DNA of 64,000 nucleotides, taken from contig DF239345.1 in NCBI GenBank assembly GCA_000507305.1, forward strand, positions 50,767 through 114,766. The letters are read 5' to 3'. A program made the position numbers and the translations under genes. Source of the stretch: Breviolum minutum Mf 1.05b.01 (Eukaryota; Sar; Dinophyceae; Suessiales; Symbiodiniaceae). Positions 12,084-24,000 of the stretch are shown here, piece after piece. Below the pieces are notes generated by a model, which was given only the letters and a program-made list of their open reading frames with translations, was not told the origin of the DNA and made no database searches. Position 1 is the first letter of the stretch. Each line of letters starts with the position of its first letter.

Positions 12084-15000
12084 AATGCTTCATGTGGTGA
12101 ACAAGATAATATCAATTAAAGACTTAAGGAGGCATCCAAAGTGGGTGTCCCCTAAATATACAGCATTGCTTTCATTGTTGTCATTTATGTCTATAGTACA
12201 TATTATATAGAAAATACGCCCACAAAACTAACACTTCCCCTAAAAATCAAAAAGGGACCATTTCAAAAGGAAAACGTCTTCCAACCATCATGGATTTTTT
12301 CGAAGACATGTTAAGTAGATCCCTAAAAGAGGGCCAACCATACAAGATGGGCCCCTAGTTCCGTATTAGTTATAACCCTCATAATATGGCCCTAGAAAAA
12401 GCCCATAGACAACTGGGCATGCATTTCATCAATCCAACCGGCATGGCACCTGGAGGTAAAGCAGCCCTTCGTTCCTCAATGATTTCTTCGATAGGTCGGG
12501 AATCAGGGGCAACTTCAGCTTCCACATCCTCCAAACCTAAGAACTTCAGAGAGGTATATCCTCCAAAAAAAAATGTGGGAAAACCCCATGGTGTGGATAT
12601 TGGTGGTGAGTGATTGGTGAATATAACTCTTTTTTAGGTTTCTTTTTTTCAAGGTAATACATTTCATCTTTAGAGGTTTCTGTTATGGTAAACCACAAAT
12701 ATTGAGATCAATTCACTATTGGTTGACCTTTGTCTCATGCAATGAAATCCTGGTTGGTTTGAGAAGGTTTTCCCATAAGGGGTGATCTCATCATCATGAA
12801 TAATTCTATTAAGCAGGGAGTACATATAACCCCTACATGACCCAAACAACCAGGGTCTTTTCCGAAATAGCAACTAGCAGTAACATGTCGTCACCCTTTC
12901 ATTTGAATTGTTCACAGGCTTCACGTACATTGCAAGTAGCATGACAAAGCTGCATGTGTCTCGCCAGAACAAGATCCAATTACTATGCCTGATGACAAAA
13001 CCATCCTAGCTCATCAAACCGGCCGACGTCAAAAGCTGTAAAGTTGTGTCAAAAGCTGAAAAGAAAAACACACACTTAGAATCAAAACATGCACACTAAG
13101 TTTGACCTTCTCTTCGCACCGAAGCTCTTTAGATTTCCCCCTCTATTTATACCATATCTAAAACGACAAATAGATCTCTCAAGTCAGAATTTTTGAGCCT
13201 CAAGGAACCCTTTCAACAGCATACCTTCAGGAGAATCTCCAAAGCGAACTCGAAAGTTCAGCAAGTCACTAGAAAACACCAACTAGTTGGTGGTTTCAAC
13301 CCATCTGAAAAATATTAGTCAAAGCTGGAATCTTCCCCAAGTAGGGATGAAAATAAAAAATATTTGAAACCACCACCCAGCCAAACAGTCGTTCATCTGC
13401 ACCAAAAAACACCCCGCAAGGTCCAATGTTGTTTTGTTAGAACATCAACTCCTGTCATGATTTCTTACCGGGGACATATATGGGAAATATGGAGATATAC
13501 AAATCTCTCTCTCGAGCGCCATCAGATTCTGTCCCACATATGGGGGCGCATTGGCCTACACCCCGTAAAGACAAATATATGTATATATTTAAAAGATAAT
13601 ATTAAAAAATAGTATATGTTCATGTCATATGATACTATGTTGATCTATATGTATATACAATACTACATCCTTACCAAGTGACATCGAATGGTGGGATTGC
13701 TGCTCTCAGCATCATCCACCCAAAAGACCTTGTCTTCGGCCTTGATGAAAAGAAGCAGCTGCAAGATCTTGAAGGCATCCTTGATGGTTCAACCGTTGAA
13801 ATACGAGGTGATTGGTGAAGGATAACCCTGTTGCCCCAAAATAACCAAGGCATACTAAGGCAACGTGGACCTGGAATGTTCACCTAACTGTGACTTGACA
13901 GTTTGGGGCCCCGTGGTTTGGAATTTGGTTAGGATATCAGGTACGATTTTCCCCTCATAAAAAAAACTCAGCATTCCAAATGATACGCTTGAAGCACATC
14001 TTAACAATATTCTTTTCAGCAACAGCTTGACTCAGCTTGACATGCCCAATGGAGCTTCCAAACATGGCCCACCTACTCAGAGACTGTAAGGGCACCGCAA
14101 CATAAAAGTCTTGTCGCAAACGCACAATTTGGTCCTCTTGTCTTGTATGCTTTCTCTCTCTCTCTCTCTCTGACTCTTCTGTACGTTTCCACCCTGACTT
14201 GGTTTAAAGGAGGAACTCTCTTGAAAGAGAAACTAGACATGGATGAATCCATTTGCTACTTTGATATACGCTTTGATCACGTAGGGTGAAATAGTAATCT
14301 TGCACCCACATGCACTAACCTAAATCATATAATGATTACTTATGATGAATTTCCTTGCCAAACTACCGACAAAAAAAGGGAAGATGTCACCAGTGACACA
14401 TTGTAACTTGACATGGCAGATTCTTCGGAATCCCAACTTCACACATGGCTCAAGATCCTATCTTCCGATACCCACAACTGTGCCTGTAAAACCCTTGAAA
14501 ATGAACTTGCTAAAAAACAACCTGAAAAAACAAAAAATATAACATGCCCATTTTTCAGATTCCTCCCTTATGACCAAAGTCTCCCCCCTAAAACTTTTTG
14601 TAAACAATCCAAGTTTCTGCATGTTTCGTCTTTAAGGCCTGAATAATGGGATGGCCTCCGATTTCAGACATTCGAATACCTGTTTTGGGATTAGTAAGGC
14701 GGATGGTGTTTGCCACTCCTTCGATGATGTCTTTTTTCACCTGGCAGCCAGGCAGTGGGGACCATGGCAACGGCGGTCATTGGCATATAGGAAAATGGAA
14801 GTTTGGTCCAGTTTGAAAGTGAGGATGGGTTGATTGCTAGCTATAGCTTTTATCTGCTAGGTGGTCTGAGTTTTGCTTTCAAACAACAATTTTCCAGGCA
14901 AAGTATCTGTTGTGCAAAGTAAGATTGGTCCAGGGACAAGGCACATGCAGGTAGCAATTCACACTTCGTTACGGGTGGGCACAAAAATACAGAGACAAAC

Positions 15001-18000
15001 CTATTAGGGTGATAGTAATCAACACTTGGCTTGACAAGTAATCAAACAAAGCACCAACAAGACCTAGACTTTGAGTCCCACCAACAGTCGATAGTGAAGA
15101 TTGACATGGGGCGCTGTCAAACATGAAGAATGAATTCACTTTAATCACTTATTTATTGGTGCTCAATTACAGTGATATTTGCGAAACATTTCACCACCAA
15201 TTGCCTGAACCCAACGAGATGTTGATCAAACTTATCAATGGCCATTTTGCAGACACAGCACTCTTTCTTTCAATCAAAATCCTGCAATCTTCCAACATAT
15301 CATACCATTTAAACTACCATTCCGCAGCTGCAACCCTGTTTTGAAAATCAATCATCGACAAAAATGGGCGAGAAATGGCCTCATCCTTCAATTTCTTTCC
15401 AGCTGCTATGGCATCTTCTTCAGCCTTCGGGCCAAAAAGACAAGATCCCGACCGTGATGGGAATACAGCTCTGAATCAATAGCCGATTTGTCAAGGAGGA
15501 TAGGTAGCCTGCGTGAAACGAAGAGCCCCGCACCAAAAAAATGGCATCAATTTTCGGGTGCAGGCGCCATGTTAGTTTTGGGGAGGATATCATCTTTGGC
15601 AGCTTGGTGCTTTCGCAAGATGTATATATATATGGACCAATCATGACATAATCATGACAGAATCTTCTACCTCGATCCATCCTCCATTGAAATTGAAAGG
15701 AACTGTATGTGATTTGCTGCTACAACGTTGATGACTCCAGAAACTGCCAGACCCCTCCAAGGCGAGCCGTACCAGAACGCCCTTGTAACATCTTGTAACC
15801 TGCACTTGGACTACATAGATTACCAATTCGATGAATGTGCATCATCCACCAAAAGGGATAGATAGCAGCAAAACACTGCGTTTAGGTGAACATTTAGAAA
15901 TGCAACAAAATGCAAAGAGATATAGACATAGATATAAACACATTATCTAAGTGCTATATGTCTGTCTCAGAATGAAACAGTGGGGTACTATCACCCAATC
16001 AACAAAAATCCAGTCACCAGGTTGTTCTCCAAAACACTAGTTCCAAATCAAAGGTACTTTTTCAGCTCCCTGGCTTGAAACCACGACACAATTCCACCGT
16101 TTTTGGGCCCGCCGACCTGCTTGGCCTTTTTCTTGGCCACTGGGTCAAAGGCTCTACCTGAAGCAAAGGTGGATCGTGGTTGTGAAGATCTTTTTTTGCG
16201 TATAGACAAACAATAACAACAAACACGATAGTGAAAACTTAACAAACATATACAAAAAATGGATATGAAATGATATGATATAATGGGAACCATGATGATC
16301 ATCATCTTCAACATCTTGATTTCATTTTTGGTGTGTTTGAACGGTGCATTACCTAGTGAACCTGTTGAATGCCATGCCCGCAAACAATTGAAGATGGACT
16401 ATGTAGTCTCAGCAGGACATACACACAAACAAAAAGCCAAACAACGATAGGCACACCACTCACCTTTCTATGAATATTATCAATTCCGATACAATATGTC
16501 TTGGTCTAGGTGCAGTTTCAACCCATCTTTAAAGGCATGGGTAGTGATGGGTTCTTCAATTGTTCCACCAACACCCTTCCCTCGCCTTTTTTGTCGGTGG
16601 CCATGTTGAACAAGGAATTCATCAATGCGGCTTTCTGCAATTCTTTTTGCTTTGCATCCTGACCGTCGAAAGATCTGTACGATTCGTTGACGGGGACGCT
16701 TACGGGGACCCCACGCACAGCATGGATCCCTGTACAGTACTTGTCATTTCATGGAAGAGAACCTGTGCGTTGCTGACTCTTATGAAGCCGGGCATCACAT
16801 CCACAAAACAAACTTGCATGGAATATAGATTAAGATGTGAAACATTTGGCAATTACTTATCAAAAATTACCTGGGACCCCTATCCATACAACATCTCCAC
16901 CCAAAACCCATATCCATGTATAAGTATGAAATGACTCCTATTCACAACCTGCAAGGATCACAACCCCCTACTTACCCAGCATCTACTAAACCTGGGTAGA
17001 TCATAACACTTCACCAGCCTCAACCTTAATGACCTATAGCCGTGCCACGGGGTTCGGTGGTTCCATCCAAGTGTTTGATGCTAAGTCGACGTTAGTCATC
17101 CTGCACTAAGATACCATCTTAGGGACCTAGTGGGAAATCCCAGGAATTTTAGATTAAGTTCAGTAATCCCATAATATATCTGTATATCCCAACGTTTTCC
17201 AGGACAGCTGGTTCTAAGACTTCAAATTTCTAACTCACTTGCTACTAAACTGACCATTCAATCACTTCCTGAAACTAACATTTTCGCCCCTGAAAATAGA
17301 ATCCCAAAAGGAAACTAGTATTCCAAAATTCAACCATCCATTATTAGGTGCGAACTGTGAGTTTCAGGGGAGTGCAACTTCCATTGTTCTGTTGGATTCT
17401 CATCCCCCGACTTTACCTTCGCTTCTCTTTCTGCCGCTTCTTTACCGCCTCTGCCAGCGAGCAAAATTTGAAAAAAAAGTCCAGGCAAAAAAAGGATGGA
17501 TAGATGATATTAACAAACACGGTCATCTTCAATTGATGAATGACTTCTTATTGTTGTTTTGCTTTTTGGTCTTGGTTGTGCTTCTTGTTGTGGTTGGTTG
17601 GTTGTTGTTGTTGTGGTTGTGGTTGTGGTTGTTGTTGTGGTTGTTGTTGTGGTTGTGGTTGTGGTTGTGGTTGTTGTTGTTGTTGTTGTTGTTGTTGTGG
17701 TGCCTCACATTTCCCCCCACCCAAATAAAAAAAAGCTGCCTTTCGGAGCACCCGCTGCATTGTTGGTAATGGATTTGATGTACTTCTGGACCACCTGTGC
17801 AGGGCGGTCCAAGTCGTGATGGGAGCCATTGCTATATTTAGAGATCTATTTGGCCTCATGTTTTTTTAGGACCAACATAAGAAAATATATGCAACATGCA
17901 GAAAATCAATGAAAATAAAGGAGTCACAAAGTATATATATCTATGTTCCAGGAAAGGTGAACTTAATATATACAGTATTATACAGTATTTGGTGGAGATG

Positions 18001-21000
18001 GAAGATAATGGAACTGCATTTTGGGCTGCGGACATTTAAGATGCCCGTACTTCAACTGAACCAACTACCCTAGATACTAATGAAGCTGAGCATGTGGCTT
18101 CGCAGCATCAGCAAATGGTCGTCACATCGTGTTCAACATGGCGAGCTGGCAGAAGTGCGCAGGCCTTGCTCTTGTTCTTGTTCTTCAGGCCAAAGGTCTT
18201 GTCAACGGCAATCTTTTCCTTGATCGAATCATTTTTGGGGAGAGTACTTGAAATAAACATGGAAGTGGACAACAGGGCCAGGGAAGCTTCTTGAACATGA
18301 AGTGGGGATTTTCCAAGATGGGTCACAACTCCTCATTCATATCATAACTTGCCGAGTCAACGTCCTTTTTACTGCATATATACTTGGTATCACTTGAAGT
18401 GTACCTTCCTGGTACACATTCGTAAGCATCGCCCATCTAGCACCATGGTCAGAGTAGCTACACCCAGAATGGAATCACTGAAAATCAATAATTGAACCAT
18501 GCACATGTTGATATACACCCCCTATGACCCTTCAATTTTGCACCGAACTCCGGTGCGAAGGTGGCATCACTAATTTAATCTAAGATGTTTGGCACTGAGA
18601 TTGATTTCCAAATACATATCAAGTTGACATCAGGTCCCATACTTGCTTTCTTTTCACGGTCAAAACCGAGGCTTGCAGTCTGGTGATATCCCTATGGAGC
18701 AACTTGATGGTTACAAATTTGAATCAGCCCCCCATTGGTGATTTCCTACCAAATGGACGACAAAACTCCTACAACAGGTGATAGAGTGAACAGGTCCCAT
18801 TCAACATCACTCACCACGTCTGTACCTGCTTGGCTTGTCCAATGAGGTTGAGAAGCACGTATCTTATCCGCAAATTATCAACCATAACTTCAAATATCTT
18901 CACGTATCTGAACTACCAAAATATATCAAAATATATTGGATTATAAAGTGGGCGATCTTTCCACACACGAACTCATCTACTTGGTGGTTTCAACTCATCT
19001 AGTTGTATCATTTCCCCAGGTATGGGTGACATTGGGTGACAAAACAATTGAAACCACTATATACCTAGATTATAAATACACCACCAACAAAAACTAACAT
19101 ATGGGACCAGCCGTTCGTTTTCAAACGGGCTGATTTTTGAAAACGGTTCCAGCAAAAATCGTTTTCGGGGGAGGTTTTGGCGAGCCTCAGTTGCCACTGC
19201 CTCCGAGTATCTCTCTCTTTTTGTTTTGCCTTGTCCACTGGAGCTTTAGGTGGCATGGCGTTTTTTCTCAGCGGCGGCTAGCTATTCTCACCGGTGGGAA
19301 GGTTTGGGTCTCACACGACGGAAAAAACGTTGGAATTGTTCAGAAAATCTTCAATGGAAATTCTAGTTGGTTGATGTTGGTCGTATTGTGGGTGGTAAGG
19401 TGCATATCTCTTTGCACTTGTAATTTGTTTGATTTCGTGAGAATTTTTTTTTTTGTGTTGTCAAATGTGGTGATGGTCATATTCTGATAAAAACCGTGTG
19501 AAGCATGTCTTACTCTGTTACATCTATCATTTGTCTGCGGCTCGCCGGGGAGACGTTTTGCGCCTTGTGAGCGCACCGAATTTTGCTAGATTTAAAAGCC
19601 TTGATGGCTTTCAACGATAGTCGACCGAAAAAATCAGCTTCGACAAAAAGGGACCTGGGAACAACATCTGCTGACATTCCACTGGTTTGCAGAAATTGAA
19701 GCTACAGAATCCAAAAACCTGTAGTCAAGAAAGGTCATGTCTCCAGGCCTGGGGTATGAATAAAAATCTTTCAAACCACCGGACCACCACCTAAAGAAAA
19801 CAACAAAAGACATACTTTCCCAATCCTTGTGCCATCTTTAAGGTGGTGTTTGTTGCCCAAAGATGGGACAACATCTGGAGATTCCAGGGTGCTGAGCATG
19901 GATCCATCAAGTCAAACATGTCTAAACATGTCGACGTGGTCTGTTGAAGCTACAGGAAGCGGAGTAGATACAGGAATTGCGTATCTATATTTCTCACACA
20001 CACATACATATATAGGTATTTATGAATATACACGGAAAAACCAGTTCTTGCTTGTGCATTGAATTGACATGTCCATACTGTTGCTTCAACATCATTATTC
20101 TTTATATGCACGTCCTGCAATAAACAAAAGAAACACATGAAACGTTTTTCTAAGTAGCAGGCGTCAGCACACTCCTGCACTATGCAAAGACACCTGGTCT
20201 TATCATCCCAAAAGGCCTGAGAAGCAAACCACCATCAAGGCTGAAGGACAAAGGGTGAGACATAGCAGCAATGAAAATTCAGGCAGTAGGCAGTGGGTCC
20301 AAGTATCACATATAATTATATACTTTCGTATAAGCAATGTGAGTTCATAAGAGACTATAAATAGATATAGGTGTATATATATATATTGCAAATAGATAAA
20401 TATATTGTAAATAGATAAATATATGTATATATACATATATATATATATTTATAGCAATTTAATTCAGCTAGCAATGCAAGCCATGATAACATGCCATTGA
20501 ACACCTGAAAGAAACATAAGTATACCGTGGTCATCTGTGTATGTGATACTTGTTGCCGAACTTGTCTCCGAAGGAACGGTGCCTTAAGAATGCTTAGGGC
20601 TCCTTCCTGAAACTCTAGAGCCAGCTTTCATACAGTCCGACCTCTTGCCTTGTTAGGATTCCAACAGCTTAGCTAAGGCATGTCAACCCTCCCATCGCTC
20701 CCTCACTCAAGAATTTTTGGAACGCTTTGGAATCTTGGGGGATGTTCGGGCAGATCCAAACCTCTCCCCATATGGGTGTTTCCTTAAATGGTGGTACCCC
20801 CAAAACACCCCGAAATAATCATTTTTAGCAGGAAATCCAATGGTTGTTGGGTACCACCATTTTAGGAAACCCCCATATGAGTTGAAGATTGTTTATTTAT
20901 ATCTAAATAATGTACATAGTTCTGCATGTTTTGCATACAGAGGTGGAAGCAACATATGTTTACTAAACGTCCATTCACAATCAACCTAACAACACCAGGC

Positions 21001-24000
21001 CCAACCGGTGCAAATACAACAAATAAGTCACTTCACAACATGTACGCCTTTTCTTTAAGGACAAAAAGATCTCCTCTTATCCGGGACTATCATTCTAAAG
21101 CTTCAGGGAAGGTAAGGTCATTTCTATTATCGTCTTACTATGAAACTTATAAGTTTCCATTTGCTATTATACCTGAATTCTTTTCGTTCGCCGCCACTCG
21201 ACAAGTACACCGATAGGTATACCTCCCCCCTACCCTTGCCAGGGCAAGCCTCCTTGTATGCCACAACATTGTCATGGCAGACTGAGGCTAACAAACGAAC
21301 CTTCGGCAAGGCAAGGGTTCAACATGCGGCTGGTGACGCTTTCAGGGGTTCAATCATCGTGGAAAAGTCTTCAATCAAGGCTATGGATCTGTTGTTGTGA
21401 TGGCGATTTCTTGCGTTGAACCCTCCAACCTCATTGAGAGCGTTCTGCTTCTCCTCCCAAAAAAGATGCGTTGTTTTTGATGGCAAGACTTGGCAAAAAG
21501 CTGGGGAACATTTTTTTTGGACTTGGGCTACTATCTCAAGCAAGCTTTGAAAACAAACACTGAAACTTAAGCAATTCCGGTGTGAATGGACTTCACATCA
21601 ACACGACTTAAACCAACGAACCAAATGAACTAAAATCAAAATAAACACAGAAACAATTATGAAAGCTCATAAATCATCATAAATTCATGGTATAAATATG
21701 ATCATATCATCAACATAAATTCAACATTACTTAAACCAACATCAACCAACACGTCGTACTTCGTTTCTCTGTTGGGAAATCCCATGGTCACTCAGCAGCT
21801 TTTTTTATGGACCAACTCCATGCTGAAATGATCAATATTCAGATTCGAGATCCGTGTGTTTTTGAGACAAAAACATGAAAAACTATTGAGTTGGTCCTGT
21901 CTTGTTGGCGCACAATAGCAAAACACTATAGCAAATCAAGTGAGATCAATTAAGGATTGAATGGAATTATGATTTGGATAAACATGTTGAAAGAATTAGG
22001 CACATGATTAGGTTGTGGCGGAACGACGTTACTTCTTCGATATCTTTCGTTGACCGCTCCGTGTCATGTCTTTCCAACACATGGAAACGGCAATTTGCCG
22101 GCTTCGGACTACGCTGGCTATGCTTGCATTGCGAGGCTATGCTTGCGAGATGCGTGTACTTACACCTCCTTCCATGTCTCAACTTGTAGCAGCAATAATT
22201 TTGTGGCAATTAAACTCTCCCCTCTGGAAATGTTAGTATCGTGGGCTATCAAAAAGATAGATCCGGTATTGGTAGGATTGCAGTAGATCTGGGAAAGGGA
22301 AGATTTCCATTGCTATGTCTGACCACTGGACAGTAAAATCGAACACAGATTGAAAGTCATCAAAAGAAGTTTGGAAACATAGATGGTCGATATGTACTAA
22401 TAGGAAAAACATGTGTCCATTCTTCAAGGTTCATTGTATGCACCACCTGGAAAACATGGAGCTTCCACTTTAGGGCTTTCCCCAGGATAGCACAACCTGA
22501 GGTTGGACATGCCACATGGTGCAGCTAATATTGGTTGGAGTGGATCAGTAACCCCATATGAATATGAGCAGCAATACACATCCAATATACTGAAGCTTTG
22601 AATGGATAGTTTTGATTTGCATGTTTTTTTTAAGGACAAATAAATTAAAATCATATATATACAATTTTAAAACTATCGATTCAAAACTTTACCTTCCAAC
22701 GTTCATGGGCTCTTTCAAACAAGCAACACCACAAGCGAGCAAGGGAAATCCAAAATGATCCAACAAAAAACGGTCAATGATCCTTATCTCCATGTTGCCT
22801 GTGCCGATGGCTGAAATTCTTAGCTAACTCAGCTAACATAAAAAAAACTAACCATTGGCACAGCCATGTGTAAGCCACTAACCTCAACTGTGCAAATGTT
22901 GAAGCCCAAGTTCCAACAAATGAAGCTGTTTCAATATGTTTTAATGATTTGTGGAAAATGTAGTAGCACTACTTCACTACGAACATCTTTTATTTGATTG
23001 CACTTGCAAAGGTTTAAGACAAACAAGTTCGAGTGTAGTTTATAAATGTGACAAACTCTGTGATCTGGAAACAAAAACGTAAATTCAACAAGCAAAGTGG
23101 TACTTGCTTTCTATGTCACTATGTCATGGTGCTGGCTGTCGCCCCAGCCCATTGGAACATGGAAGTTGGAGGATCCTGTGGCAGCCCACAGCTTCGCAAG
23201 ACCCAAGTGGAAGGGTGATGAATCTCTTCAAGAACTTAAAGAGGAAAGAAACAAAAATATATACCTCCAACGAGATCTAAATTGAAAATATTTGAACTAT
23301 GTTTCATCAGCTTTCACATTCTCTCTGTCTCTTTTCTTTTCACTATGGTAATTTGTTCAATCAAATCACCCTCACTTCTCCCGGAACTCTCCACCAGGGT
23401 TGTGAACAGAAACCATTTGACGCCACCACTACCACACCGGTTTTCCCGTTGTGGTGTGGCACCCAGATAAACTCATCATCAATCCAAGTAACTTCTGGAT
23501 AAATGTTCCGAATTTTATGGATTGTCTGCATCAACTTTACATGAATATGTTTTCTTTATCTTTTATAGATTTGTTGGTCCATCTTGTAGATAGATGAGTG
23601 CTTAAAACCCGTTGTTTTCGGATCTAACTTTGGGGAACCCATGGAACTCTTACTTACCAGGCCTGCTTGCTTTCTGTCCCAGTGACTGGCCTCAATATTT
23701 ACTGATCTCCCAAGGTGTTTACGAAGTTTACTATTTAACATGGGGATTTCGTTCTCAATCCAAAAGTCATCAAAAGTCTATATAAACTATATGTTTTGTG
23801 GAACTTATCATGATTGTGAAGATACGATATATTAATCATCAGGAAATGTGGATGATTTGTTTCATCTTTTGGTTGCGTCCACGCTTCCAGACGTCCTATC
23901 TTTTCCGCGTTTTTGCACGGGACTTGCATGGAAGTTGGCCAAGGAAACTCAGAAACCGCCGGAGATGCTGCTGCCTCAGCGACTGAAAAATGGCCACCTT

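Noticed and set aside
14436-14455. ACACATGGCTCAAG as a relict dinoflagellate spliced leader
   Set aside because: It shares only the last few bases with the leader and is not next to a frame that would need it.
17392-17859. Long frames reading poly-Val, poly-Cys, poly-Gln and poly-Asn
   Set aside because: They are translations of the GTT/GTG microsatellite; the real coding piece here is only ZC3H15 exon 3.
21967-22209. CCCH zinc finger as the missing ZC3H15 finger
   Set aside because: The Cys spacing is wrong and the segment lies upstream of the ZC3H15 start codon.
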